A DNA stretch of 64,000 nucleotides. Source: Insolitispirillum peregrinum. GTDB lineage: Bacteria; Pseudomonadota; Alphaproteobacteria; Rhodospirillales; Rhodospirillaceae. The translations under genes were made by a program, and so were the position numbers. The notes below the pieces were generated by a model that did no database searches, was not told the origin of the DNA, and was given only the letters and a program-made list of their open reading frames with translations. This document shows positions 24,401-33,263 of the stretch, piece by piece; the stretch's first letter is position 1; every line of letters begins with the position of its first letter. The DNA lies in the NCBI RefSeq assembly GCF_042665255.1, contig NZ_JBHTCD010000005.1. The stretch is one strand, 5' to 3'.

Positions 24401-26067
24401 TGAGCAGCAACCGCCCCACCGGGGCCAATGATGGCGGCGCACTGGATATCGGTGCTCTTACAAGACTGACCTCTTCCAGTGACCGGGCCAGCGATGGCCT
24501 GACCCAGATGGCAACGTCAGCCCTGAATATCCCCACCACGTTGGGGCAGGGGATCCAGATGGCCATCTCCAACGCCAAAGGGATCTATGATCTGGGAAGC
24601 AAGGGGATCAAGGCTGAGGATGCGGCCTATCAGATGGCCTTTGACCTGAAGATGGACAGCGCCGAGGCCCCCAAGCTGAACCTGGCCCTGAACGAACTGG
24701 GGGAGCGCGACAAGACCAACCTGTCGCGGGACAGCCTGAACGGCATCGGGATGACTTTGGCCAATGATGACATCAGTTCCGAGGAATTCAAGCAAGGCAT
24801 ACTGGCCGTCGGTCGGGTGACGCAAGCAACCAAAGCATCCTATGAAGCCGTCGCCCGCAGCGCCCGCAAGGCCCATGATGATCTGAAACTGGGCTATGGC
24901 GATCTGCAGAATGCGATGGGCATCCTGAACGACATGGGCGACCCGGATGACCTCGATTTCGATGCCCTGATGGCCGCTATTCCCAATCTCACCCAGTTGG
25001 CTCAAAACCTCGGAATGAGCGGGACGCAGGGTCTGGTCGATCTGGGGGCGGCCCTGAAGGAAGCCGGCACCCTGACCGAGTCCCCGATCGCAGCGTCGGC
25101 GATGGTGTCTGAAACCCTGAAGACCCTGAATTCGGCCAAAACACGAAGCGCCTTCAAGGACGCCGGGATCGACCTGAAAGCCCGGATGGCAGAGGGAAAG
25201 GCAAACGGCATCTCTGAACTGACCGTTGCGGCTCAGGCTGCCCGCGAAGTGGCCGGGGATGATCCAGGGAAACTGTCCGCCCTGCTCAATGCCCCGCAGG
25301 CCGAGATGCTGCTCAGCAAGATCGGTACCGACGGACGGTTTGAGGAGATGCGGAAACACAAACCGGAGGAAAAGGACTCCATTGATGCTCTCTATGCCAA
25401 ACGGCTGGAAAACCCGCAAAGCACCACCGAGACCATTGATAATGCGACAAAACGGTTTGGCGATTCGATCAGTCTGGCCTTTACCGACATCATCGCAAAC
25501 GTGAACACCGGACTGGGCTCCCTTATCAACTGGGGTGCCGAGGCCGCTGAAAACAACCCCAACACCATTCGGGCGGCAGGAATGGTTGCCGTAGGCGTCC
25601 CAATCGCCATGGCTGCGGCGCCAGCCGAAATTGCTGCAGTCGCCCTTGTGGGCGCTGGCACGATTGCCCTCGGGATGAGTGATGACGTCGATCAGCGGCG
25701 TTCCCAAACGTCACCACCACCCACCAAACCGGCGGAATCGGCTCCGGCAACACCACCGGCGCAGTCCCCTCAATCCTCGCAACCACTCCTCCCCGGTGAG
25801 GGCTATGGCGGAGCCCGCCGCAATGGCACCCCCATCACTCTCCCGTCTCCGCCCGCCAACGATGCCTCTCTTGGCTCGCCAAGCCCCCTTGATCCCAATC
25901 GCCCGCTGCTCGCCGACCCCACGACCAAGGGTAAGGTCGATGTGTCGATCACCTTTGCCAATGCCCCGCCAGCGGCGATTTCCACCCGCTCGGATTCCCC
26001 GCAGGTGGCCGTCACCACCCAGACGTTCTCCGCCGCTCTCGGCCCGTCGATGAATGGACCTGTCTGA
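24400..26067 (+). CDS. Tail tape measure protein
   Basis: This 555-aa protein sits where Mu has its tape measure, after the frameshifted chaperone. It is largely alpha-helical (about 20-400) with a hydrophobic segment (AAGMVAVGVPIAMAAAPAEI, AAVALVGAGTIALGM, about 388-425). A Pro/Ser-rich region and a C-terminal beta segment (GKVDVSITFANAPP) follow. At about 0.15 nm per residue it predicts a tail of roughly 80 nm, short for a phage and in the range of tailocins. Sequence similarity to known tape measures is not obvious; the call rests on position and composition. Confidence 0.75.
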   Translation: MSSNRPTGANDGGALDIGALTRLTSSSDRASDGLTQMATSALNIPTTLGQGIQMAISNAKGIYDLGSKGIKAEDAAYQMAFDLKMDSAEAPKLNLALNELGERDKTNLSRDSLNGIGMTLANDDISSEEFKQGILAVGRVTQATKASYEAVARSARKAHDDLKLGYGDLQNAMGILNDMGDPDDLDFDALMAAIPNLTQLAQNLGMSGTQGLVDLGAALKEAGTLTESPIAASAMVSETLKTLNSAKTRSAFKDAGIDLKARMAEGKANGISELTVAAQAAREVAGDDPGKLSALLNAPQAEMLLSKIGTDGRFEEMRKHKPEEKDSIDALYAKRLENPQSTTETIDNATKRFGDSISLAFTDIIANVNTGLGSLINWGAEAAENNPNTIRAAGMVAVGVPIAMAAAPAEIAAVALVGAGTIALGMSDDVDQRRSQTSPPPTKPAESAPATPPAQSPQSSQPLLPGEGYGGARRNGTPITLPSPPANDASLGSPSPLDPNRPLLADPTTKGKVDVSITFANAPPAAISTRSDSPQVAVTTQTFSAALGPSMNGPV

Positions 26068-26068
26068 A

Positions 26069-27316
26069 ATGACTTCATATTTCGACTCCCTGCGCGCCGC
26101 CAGCTTTCGTGGCGTCATGTTTGATGTCTCGACCCGCACCCTGAAGGGCGGTCGGCGCATCGTCCAGCACAGTTATCCCCAGCGCGATGCCGTCGGCAGC
26201 GAAGACATGGGCCGCGAAGCCCGCACCTTTACCGTCAAGGCCTTTCTGGTCGGGGCGGGCTGGATGCTGCGGCGCGATGCCCTGATCAAGGCATTCGAAC
26301 AGGGCGGCCCCGGCGATTACATTGACCCGTGGGGGCGTAAACAGCGGGTGGTCCTGACCAGCTACTCCCTTGAAGAGAACATGGGACAAGGGGGGCATTG
26401 CACCTTTGACCTGTCGTTTGTCGAAGCCGCCGAACAGCACCGCCACACCGTCCTGACCGACACCGCCGGGGTCAGCACCAGCACCGCGACCACCGCCAGC
26501 ACGGCCATCCTCAGTGACTTCTACGCCCTGTTTGACACCAGCAAAGCCAATGCCCTGGTGCTGGATGCACAGGCAACGCTGTTTGACCTGTGCGACACCA
26601 TCAACGGACTCAGTGCCGCATCCGGGGTCATCGCCGGGATCAACAGCCTGAAAGCCTCGCTCTATGGCCTGCTGGTTGCTCCGGCTGATCTGGCAAGTGC
26701 TATGCTTGACCTGATTGGAACGCTGGGAAACAGCGTCGATATCGCCGACCGCTATCGCACGCTCGGACGACTGGCCGGTTTTCAGGCCCAGTCGGTTGGC
26801 TCGGCCTCGGTTGGCTGGGTGGCTCCAGCGACCAGCAGCCAGATTGCCGCCGCCCGCCAGAACGCCGCCACTGGCACAACCACCAACACCAGCGTCAGTG
26901 AAGCGGTGGCGGTCAACCGCGCCGCCCTGACCACACTGGTTCAGGATGCGGTGCTGATCGAACAGGCCAAATGCTCTGCCGCCCTGACCTTCGAGTCCTA
27001 TGACGATGCCGTTGCCATTCGTGACGCCCTGATCAGTGGGCTGGAAACCCGCATGAGCACCGCTGATGACGAGGTGTACCGCGCTTTTGACAGCCTGCGG
27101 ACCGCCATCGTTGCCGATATCGCCGCCCGTGGCCTGTATCTGGAACGCCTGACCACCCTGACCCTGCCGACCTCGCTGCCCGCACTGGCGTTGGCATGGC
27201 GTCTGTATGGCGATGCCACCCGCGACGAAGAGCTGATTGCCCGCAACAGCCGCCTGATCTGCCATCCCGGCTTTGTCCCCGGCGGCGTTCCGCTGAAGGT
27301 GCTCAACCATGCCTGA
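26069..27316 (+). CDS. Mu gpN-like tail/DNA-circularisation-type protein
   Basis: The 415-aa product begins MTSYFDSLRAASFRGVMFDV and continues with GGRRIVQHSYPQRD, REARTFTVKAFLVGAGW, ALIKAFEQGGPGDYIDPWG and CTFDLSFVEA, the N-terminal domain found in Mu gpN. In contractile tails this protein is part of the hub at the tube tip. ATG 26069 is preferred over 26054 because relatives begin just before ASFRG; the gene then starts 2 nt after the tape measure stop. Confidence 0.85.
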   Translation: MTSYFDSLRAASFRGVMFDVSTRTLKGGRRIVQHSYPQRDAVGSEDMGREARTFTVKAFLVGAGWMLRRDALIKAFEQGGPGDYIDPWGRKQRVVLTSYSLEENMGQGGHCTFDLSFVEAAEQHRHTVLTDTAGVSTSTATTASTAILSDFYALFDTSKANALVLDAQATLFDLCDTINGLSAASGVIAGINSLKASLYGLLVAPADLASAMLDLIGTLGNSVDIADRYRTLGRLAGFQAQSVGSASVGWVAPATSSQIAAARQNAATGTTTNTSVSEAVAVNRAALTTLVQDAVLIEQAKCSAALTFESYDDAVAIRDALISGLETRMSTADDEVYRAFDSLRTAIVADIAARGLYLERLTTLTLPTSLPALALAWRLYGDATRDEELIARNSRLICHPGFVPGGVPLKVLNHA

Positions 27317-28430
27317 GACCGCTGCCGACCTCGTGACCTTGCGCGTCAACAACACCCAGCATCGCGGCTGGACCACCGTCGATATCACCCGTTCGCTCAG
27401 CACCATCAGCAACGCCTTTTCCCTCACCGTTGCCAACGACTGGGGATCGGAAAGCCCGACTCTCAACAGCACCCTGTTGAAGCCGGGTGACATTTGTCAG
27501 GTGCTGATCAACGACCAGCCGGTGGTCACCGGCTATATCGACAGCGTCAAGCCGTCATACGATGCCAAACAGCACCAGATCAGCGTCAGCGGACGCGACC
27601 GCACCGGCGATCTGGTCGATTGTTCGGCAGACGTTCAGGAATGGCATGATCATTCCCTCGACGATATCGTCCGCGCCCTGATTGCGCCGTTTTCCAATCC
27701 CGAGCTGGGAGAGATCGGGATCAGGATTGCTCCCGAAGGTCGCACTCTTCCACAGGTGGCCAAACATTCGGTGCATCCCGGCGATACGGTGTACAGCGTC
27801 ATCGAACGTCTCAGCCGTCAAACCGGCTGTCTGGTCTGGTCTGACGGCACCGGAGGCCTGATCATCGGCAATCCGGTCAAAGCCAAGACCGGTATCCCCC
27901 TGCAACGGCGCGTCAACATCCTCAGTGCCAGCGCCAGCAACAGCTGGAGCAAGCGCTACAGAAACATCGTCGTGCTCAGCGATAGTCCTGGCAAAACCAG
28001 CGGGCCGACAGGCAGCCTCCCCTTTTCACTGAGCGATCCCGACATCGGGGCCAAAGACTGGAGAATCACCCGCTATCGCCCCTTGCTGATGATTGCCGAA
28101 GCAAGCATCGGGGACGAGTTGCTGGAGAAACGGGCCGAATGGGAACGGCAACACAATGCCGGGCAAGGTCAATCCTATAGCGTCACCGTGCAGGGCTGGC
28201 TGCAGGATGGCCAGTTGTGGGCGCCGGGGCAAACCGTCTCCCTGACAGATGACTGGCTGGGGGCAGACGACAGCTACCTGATTTCCACCGTCAACTTCAA
28301 ACACGGGACCGGTGGTACCACCACCACCCTGACGGTGATCCCGGACAGCGCCCTTGGCCCCGAACCCAACGACGAGGTGAGCTTCAAGGATTTGCATAAT
28401 CCCAAGGCACCCGAACCCAAGACCTCCTGA
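27309..28430 (+). CDS. Baseplate hub protein (Mu gpP-like)
   Basis: The 373-aa protein has the gpP/gpD-type hub fold: VTLRVNNTQHRGWTTVDITRSL at the N-terminus, GDICQVLINDQPVVTGYIDSV, SVSGRDRTGDLVDCSA, and a C-terminal QLWAPGQTVSLTDDWLGADDSYLI barrel. The ATG overlaps the end of the gpN-like gene by 8 nt. It forms the hub that carries the spike. Confidence 0.9.
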   Translation: MPETAADLVTLRVNNTQHRGWTTVDITRSLSTISNAFSLTVANDWGSESPTLNSTLLKPGDICQVLINDQPVVTGYIDSVKPSYDAKQHQISVSGRDRTGDLVDCSADVQEWHDHSLDDIVRALIAPFSNPELGEIGIRIAPEGRTLPQVAKHSVHPGDTVYSVIERLSRQTGCLVWSDGTGGLIIGNPVKAKTGIPLQRRVNILSASASNSWSKRYRNIVVLSDSPGKTSGPTGSLPFSLSDPDIGAKDWRITRYRPLLMIAEASIGDELLEKRAEWERQHNAGQGQSYSVTVQGWLQDGQLWAPGQTVSLTDDWLGADDSYLISTVNFKHGTGGTTTTLTVIPDSALGPEPNDEVSFKDLHNPKAPEPKTS

Positions 28431-28461
28431 CACCAAGCCCCCTGACACAAGGCCTTTTCCC

Positions 28462-29022
28462 ATGCCCCACATCGCTCATCTGGCACGCCGACTGGCGTTG
28501 CTGATCGGACGCGGCTGGCTGCGGCTGACCAATGACACCCCGGCCATCCAGCAGATTCAGGCCGAATTCTTTGCCGGAGAAGTCCACGACCAGATGGAAC
28601 GGGTCCAGGACTACGGGCTGACCTCGGTCGCCCACCCCGGCATGCAGGCCATCAGTGCCTTTGTCAATGGCGACCGCAGCAACAGCATCGTGCTGGCCGT
28701 TGCCGACACCCGCTATCGCCTGCGCGGCCTGCAAACCGGCGAAGTCGCCCTGTACGACGATCAAGGGCAGGTGGTCCACCTGACCCGTAGCGGCATCAGC
28801 ATCAGCACACCACTGTCGGTGACGGTCAGCGCCGGTCAAAGCCTGCGCCTGGAAGCCGAAGACATCGCCCTGCATGGCCGGACCTCGCTGTCATGGGACG
28901 TGAATGGCTATGGCCGCCGCGTCACCAGCACCGGCGGCGGCAGTTACGAAGACAAGACCTGGCAGCAAGGGGCCGTCGTGTCGCCGCAAACCCTGCCGAT
29001 CCATCCCCCCGAAGGGCCATAA
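28462..29022 (+). CDS. Baseplate spike protein (Mu gp45-like)
   Basis: The 186-aa protein has the gp45/GpV pattern: helical N-terminus, FAGEVHDQMERVQDYGLTSVAHPGMQAI, GDRSNSIVLAVADTRYRLRGL, GEVALYDDQG, then a C-terminal beta-helix. It forms the trimeric membrane-piercing spike. The C-terminal His/metal-tip motif seen in some spikes is not obvious. Confidence 0.88.
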   Translation: MPHIAHLARRLALLIGRGWLRLTNDTPAIQQIQAEFFAGEVHDQMERVQDYGLTSVAHPGMQAISAFVNGDRSNSIVLAVADTRYRLRGLQTGEVALYDDQGQVVHLTRSGISISTPLSVTVSAGQSLRLEAEDIALHGRTSLSWDVNGYGRRVTSTGGGSYEDKTWQQGAVVSPQTLPIHPPEGP

Positions 29023-29033
29023 GGAGTGCCCCC

Positions 29034-29528
29034 ATGGATATCTGCACCACCTTTTCACCAGAAACGCTGGAGTGCGACTGGGGTCTGGACATCGACAGCG
29101 ACAGCTCGGCTCCGCTCGATCTGACCAGCGACACCAGCCTGCGCACCGCCATCCTGCTGTCCCTGTTCACCGATCGCCGGGCCAATGACGACGACAGCCT
29201 GCCCGATGACACCGACGACCGGCGGGGCTGGTGGGGCGACAGCCTGCCCCCCGCCACGGCGGCGACCGGCTGGCAAACCGGCTCGCGGTTGTGGCTGCTG
29301 TCCCGCGCCAAACAAACCGACGAAACCGCCCGGCGCGCCCGCGATTACGCAGAGGAAGCCCTTGTCTGGCTGACCGACAGCGGCGCGGCCGATGCGGTCA
29401 CCGTTGAAACCGCCTGGCTTCCTGCCAGCACGACGAGTGCCCGCTCGAGCGTATTGACCCTGAAGGTCACCGTCGACCGCCCGTCGGGGGTCCCCGCCAC
29501 CTATGACCTGTTATGGAGTCTCGTGTAA
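29034..29528 (+). CDS. Baseplate protein (Mu gp46-like, GpW analogue)
   Basis: The 164-aa product contains SDTSLRTAILLSLFTDRRAN, RRGWWGDSLPP, GSRLWLLSRAKQTDETARRARDYAEEAL and a C-terminal beta segment, as in Mu gp46. Its RGWWGD motif is diagnostic of the family. AAGGAG lies 8 nt before ATG 29034. Its stop overlaps the next start (TAATG). Confidence 0.88.
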   Translation: MDICTTFSPETLECDWGLDIDSDSSAPLDLTSDTSLRTAILLSLFTDRRANDDDSLPDDTDDRRGWWGDSLPPATAATGWQTGSRLWLLSRAKQTDETARRARDYAEEALVWLTDSGAADAVTVETAWLPASTTSARSSVLTLKVTVDRPSGVPATYDLLWSLV

Positions 29529-30583
29529 TGCCCTGGTCACGCCCATCCCTGAAAGAACTGGTCAGCAGCGCCGAAACCACCATCGCCACCGCGCTGGGCC
29601 TGACCGTCCGCCCGCAGGTTTCCAACTGGGGCATTCTGGCCCGCGTGGTCGCCGGGGCGACCCATGGCCTGTATGGCTATCTGGGCTGGCTCAGCCGCCA
29701 GCTGTTGCCCGATACCGCTGAAACGGCATGGCTGGAACGTCATGCCTCGATCTGGGGCCTGCAGCGCAGCGCCGCCAGCCGTGCCAGCGGCCAGCTGACC
29801 GTCACCGGCGCCAGCGGAGCCATTCTGCCGCAGGGCACCCTGTTCCGCCGCAGCGACGGGCAACGCTTTGCCACCACCGCCGACCTGACCATCCCGTCCA
29901 GCGGCACCGGCAGCGTTGCCATCACTGCCAGCACTGGCGGGACCAGTGGCAACAGCGACAGCGGCATCACCCTGACGCTGCTCACCTCGCAATCCGGGAT
30001 TGCCACCACCGCCACCACCGGCACCGGCGGCCTGAGCGGTGGCAGCGATGCAGAGAGCGATGACTCGCTGCGCTCCCGCCTGCTGAGCCGCCTGCGCCGC
30101 CCACCGCAGGGCGGCTGCGCCGATGACTACCTTGCGTGGGCACGGGAAGCTGCCGGCGTCACCCGTGCCTGGGTCTATCCCGGCTGGGCTGGCAGCGGCA
30201 CCGTCGGCCTCGCCTTTGTCTGTGACGAGCTGGACGACCCGATTCCGACCGCCACCATGCGGACCGCCGTCAAGGAATGGGTTGATGCCAAGCGGCCAGT
30301 GACCGCCCACCTCGAAGTCATTCCGCTGACCGCGCAACCGATCACTGTCGTTTTGTCCTCGCTGACCCCCAACACCAGCCTGGTCCGCACCGCCATTGAA
30401 ACCAACCTGCGCGACCTGCTGGCCCGCGAATCAGCCCCCGGAGCCACCGTGTTGATCTCGCACATCCGCGAGGCGATCAGTCAGGCCACCGGCGAAACCG
30501 ATCACGTGCTGGTCTCCCCCACCGCCAACATCACCCTTGCCAGCACCGCCTTTCCGGTCTTCGGCGCCCTGACCGTCCAGTAA
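29528..30583 (+). CDS. Baseplate J-family wedge protein (Mu gp47-like)
   Basis: The 351-aa protein fits the baseplate_J family: SLKELVSSAETTIATALGL, LPDTAETAWLERHASIWGLQR, GTLFRRSDGQRFATTADLTI, GGSDAESDDSLRSRLLSRLRRPPQGGCADDYLAWAREAAGVTRAWVYPG, and GTVGLAFVCDE. It starts at the TAATG junction with the gp46-like gene. It builds the baseplate wedge that triggers sheath contraction. Confidence 0.93.
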   Translation: MPWSRPSLKELVSSAETTIATALGLTVRPQVSNWGILARVVAGATHGLYGYLGWLSRQLLPDTAETAWLERHASIWGLQRSAASRASGQLTVTGASGAILPQGTLFRRSDGQRFATTADLTIPSSGTGSVAITASTGGTSGNSDSGITLTLLTSQSGIATTATTGTGGLSGGSDAESDDSLRSRLLSRLRRPPQGGCADDYLAWAREAAGVTRAWVYPGWAGSGTVGLAFVCDELDDPIPTATMRTAVKEWVDAKRPVTAHLEVIPLTAQPITVVLSSLTPNTSLVRTAIETNLRDLLARESAPGATVLISHIREAISQATGETDHVLVSPTANITLASTAFPVFGALTVQ

Positions 30584-30617
30584 CCCGCTGAACCCCGCTG
30601 AACATGGATCTTGTCCC

Positions 30618-31259
30618 ATGGCCCTTTCCACCGAAGAGTCCGTTCCGGCAGTGCTGACCCCCGGCTGGGTCGCCTCTGCCGCTGACTACGCCAGTTCCCT
30701 TGCCGCCCTGTTCCCCCGTGGCCTTGCCTGGCCCCGCCACCCCGACAGCATTGTGGGGCAGGTGATCGGTGGACTGGCCCACTGTTTTTCCCGCAGCAAT
30801 ACCGACCTTGCCGCCTTGCTGGAAGAAGCCGACCCGCGCACCGCCATCGCCCTGCTGGACGACTGGGAACGGGTTCTGGACTTGCCGGACGGCTGCACTG
30901 GCGAGGGCGCCAGCACCATTCAGGGACGGCGCGCCGCCATTTTGTCCAAACTGCTGATGCAGGGGGGACAATCGCGTGCCGCCTTCCTCAAGCTGGCCGA
31001 GACCCTCGGCTATCAGATCAGCATCGAGGAATTCCGTCCCTTCCGCGTCGGGTTCAGCCGGGCCGGTGATCCGCTGATTGGCATTGAGGGAGCGTATCTG
31101 TGGCGTGTCCGCATTTACGCCGTTCCCGTCCTGCGCTTTCAGGCCGGATCAAGCCAGACCGGAGACCCGCTCGCCGCCGGACCCGCCAGTGATCTGGAAT
31201 GCCTGTTCCGCCGCCTGAAACCCGCCCACACCACCATCACTTTCCTCTATGAGGTCTGA
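30618..31259 (+). CDS. Baseplate protein (Mu gp48-like, DUF2313/YmfQ)
   Basis: The 213-aa product has the YmfQ/gp48 features: YASSLAALFPRGLAWPRHPDSI near the N-terminus, LLDDWERVLDLPDGC, IQGRRAAILSKLLMQGGQSRAAFLKLAETLGYQISIEEF, and the C-terminal LKPAHTTITFLYE. It bridges the wedge and the tail fibre, which is encoded next. Confidence 0.9.
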   Translation: MALSTEESVPAVLTPGWVASAADYASSLAALFPRGLAWPRHPDSIVGQVIGGLAHCFSRSNTDLAALLEEADPRTAIALLDDWERVLDLPDGCTGEGASTIQGRRAAILSKLLMQGGQSRAAFLKLAETLGYQISIEEFRPFRVGFSRAGDPLIGIEGAYLWRVRIYAVPVLRFQAGSSQTGDPLAAGPASDLECLFRRLKPAHTTITFLYEV

Positions 31260-31261
31260 GC

Positions 31262-32425
31262 ATGTACTACATTGATACTACCGACGCCGTCACCGCCGCA
31301 GCCAAACCCACCCCGCCGACCGCGGGCAGCGAGAAGTTCTTTTCCGACACCCCCGGCTCGGCCACCGTCGTCCCGGCGTGGTTCCTCAACATGCTGCAGG
31401 AAGAGCTGGGCAATCTGGTCAGCGGTGCCAACCTCAACCACAGCAAAACCGACAACAGCCAGTTGCTGAAGGCGGTGCAGGCGCTGATCGCCAGCAAAAC
31501 CACCGGGACCCTGCTGGCCAGCAAAAACCTGTCCGACGTCGCCAATGTCGCCACCGCCCGCAGCAATCTGGGGTTGGCAACGGTGGCCAGCAGCGGCTCT
31601 TATGCCGATCTTGCCAACAAGCCTGATCTGGCCGCTGTGGCCACCAGTGGCTCTTATGCCGATCTCGGCAACAAGCCCGATCTGACGGAATACCTGTCAA
31701 GGGGGCAAATCGGCATCGCGGCCCAGGTAGCCCCCGGTCAGGGTGGGCCAAATGGGGCAGTGGTGGCGATTGACGGCAAGGCGCTGTCAGGCTTCGGCGA
31801 GGTTACAGGACACACAACCTACGCTAGTTTCGACGATAGGCCTCTCATATGGGGCTGGTCCTATGTCATCGGCACAGGCAACTCGCCTCATGCCGGGTAT
31901 CAAGGTGGCTACCGTCAGAGAGTCTCGATGGGATATGAGCACGGGGATTATGCACTGGAGTGGTGTGTGCCACGGTACGGGACCGGTCCCGACGCCGACC
32001 CGACGGCATTATACACCCGGCAGATGACGGGCAACGCCTGGGGCGGTTGGTCTAAAATCTCCGCAGGAAATGCCGACACGCTGGGCGGGTACAACGCCAG
32101 TCAGATCACCGGGGCCACCAAAAAATACCTCGTTCTGGACCAGTACAATGGCAACATCATCCGGAACAGCATGGGTATTTCGTCGATCACGGATCACGCT
32201 GTCGGGCAGTACACGGTAAGTTTCGCCACGCCGTGGCCGTATATATACTACCTTCCCGCAACCTGTACTGTCGGTGACACTGGCTATCCTGACTGTGTAA
32301 TTATTGAGGATACCTCGGATCTGATCAATTGGACGACATCACAAATCCGGATGGCACACAGGCCCTCAGGAACCGGCAATTATGTCGACGGTCGCCCCGA
32401 CACCCTCATCTTCGCCGGGATGTAA
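31262..32425 (+). CDS. Tail fibre / receptor-binding protein
   Basis: The 387-aa protein has an N-terminal attachment region (YYIDTTDAVTAAAKPTPPTAGSEKFFSD, WFLNMLQEELGNLV), a short internal repeat (SGSYADLANKPDL and SGSYADLGNKPDL, about 110-140) and a distinct C-terminal domain (160-387) likely to bind the receptor. From about 31780 codon use becomes more AT-rich and includes codons rare in the neighbours, which suggests this domain was exchanged by recombination. Fibre identity is from position and architecture. Confidence 0.8.
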   Translation: MYYIDTTDAVTAAAKPTPPTAGSEKFFSDTPGSATVVPAWFLNMLQEELGNLVSGANLNHSKTDNSQLLKAVQALIASKTTGTLLASKNLSDVANVATARSNLGLATVASSGSYADLANKPDLAAVATSGSYADLGNKPDLTEYLSRGQIGIAAQVAPGQGGPNGAVVAIDGKALSGFGEVTGHTTYASFDDRPLIWGWSYVIGTGNSPHAGYQGGYRQRVSMGYEHGDYALEWCVPRYGTGPDADPTALYTRQMTGNAWGGWSKISAGNADTLGGYNASQITGATKKYLVLDQYNGNIIRNSMGISSITDHAVGQYTVSFATPWPYIYYLPATCTVGDTGYPDCVIIEDTSDLINWTTSQIRMAHRPSGTGNYVDGRPDTLIFAGM

Positions 32426-32427
32426 CG

Positions 32428-32814
32428 ATGCTCACCACCTCCCAGCGGATTGCCGCATGGCAGGGCACCCCGGTTCCCGGACAGTATGCCATCGCCTTTG
32501 AAGCCAACCTTGACGAGCCGGTGTCGGTGCTGATTCCCGACCCGTCGTGGCTGGCGATGGCTCTGGCCGGGGGGATTCTGCCTCCCCTCGACGCCTATGC
32601 CGGAGGGCTGGAGGCGGTTGACGCTGCCGCCCCCCTCGGCCCGATGACCGAAGAACAGGCGATGGAATACCTACTGCAAAAGGACGTTCCTGCCCACGTC
32701 TGGGACGCCCCGGCAGGCAATCGCCGACGCTTTGCCATCACCCGTAAAGACATGTTGCCCACAAGCCGCCAATGGCGTGGGGCCTGGAAACTGAAGGACC
32801 TGAGCGATGACTGA
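32428..32814 (+). CDS. Hypothetical tail-cluster protein, possible fibre assembly factor
   Basis: The 128-aa product (RIAAWQGTPVPGQYAIAFEANLDEPVSVLIPDP..., TRKDMLPTSRQWRGAWKL) lies directly after the fibre gene, the usual place of a fibre chaperone, but I do not recognise a chaperone family. Start ATG 32428 is 2 nt after the fibre stop; the end overlaps the next gene by 8 nt. Confidence 0.65.
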   Translation: MLTTSQRIAAWQGTPVPGQYAIAFEANLDEPVSVLIPDPSWLAMALAGGILPPLDAYAGGLEAVDAAAPLGPMTEEQAMEYLLQKDVPAHVWDAPAGNRRRFAITRKDMLPTSRQWRGAWKLKDLSDD

Positions 32815-33247
32815 TACCGATCTCATCCAGTTGCAAGACAGCCCGTCTGCCGACGCCAGCACTGCCGAAACCCCGGCAACCGTCTCCGTTGAGATGAACG
32901 GCAGCGTCATCGACAGCGAACATTCCCAGTCCCTGCCCCGCACCTTCCGCGATGCCTGGGTGCTGGACGGTGACGCCGTGGTGATCGACATGGACAGCGC
33001 CCGGACCATCCATCGGGCGGCTCTGCGGCAGGCACGCCCTGCCCTGTTCCTGCCTCTCGACGACACCTTGCGCCGACTGGCGCGCAAGGACCTGCTTGAT
33101 GGGCTGAACGAAGAAGAGCGGGCCGAAGCCCGCGCCGCCGAAGCCGCCTGTCAGACTTTGCGCGACATCACCGCCGATCCCCGGATCGAGGCCGCCGCAT
33201 CGCCCGATGAGCTGGCAGCCCTGACCATCACCGCCCTGCTCGCCTGA
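32807..33247 (+). CDS. Hypothetical protein at the end of the tail cluster
   Basis: The 146-aa protein includes PRTFRDAWVLDGDAVVIDMDSARTIHRAALRQARPALFLPLDDTLRR and RDITADPRIEAAASPDELAALTI. This layout is typical of a protein encoded after fibres in alphaproteobacterial tail modules; its function is unknown. The N-terminal 40 residues are acidic and low-complexity. It is the last gene of the cluster and stops 16 nt from the stop of fliN on the other strand. Confidence 0.7.
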   Translation: MTDTDLIQLQDSPSADASTAETPATVSVEMNGSVIDSEHSQSLPRTFRDAWVLDGDAVVIDMDSARTIHRAALRQARPALFLPLDDTLRRLARKDLLDGLNEEERAEARAAEAACQTLRDITADPRIEAAASPDELAALTITALLA

Positions 33248-33263
33248 CCCGGCATCCGCAGGC

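Noticed and set aside
24400..26067. Tape measure gene as an unrelated toxin or effector carried by the tail
   Set aside because: Its position right after the frameshifted chaperone, the helical content and the hydrophobic segment fit a tape measure; no effector motif was seen.
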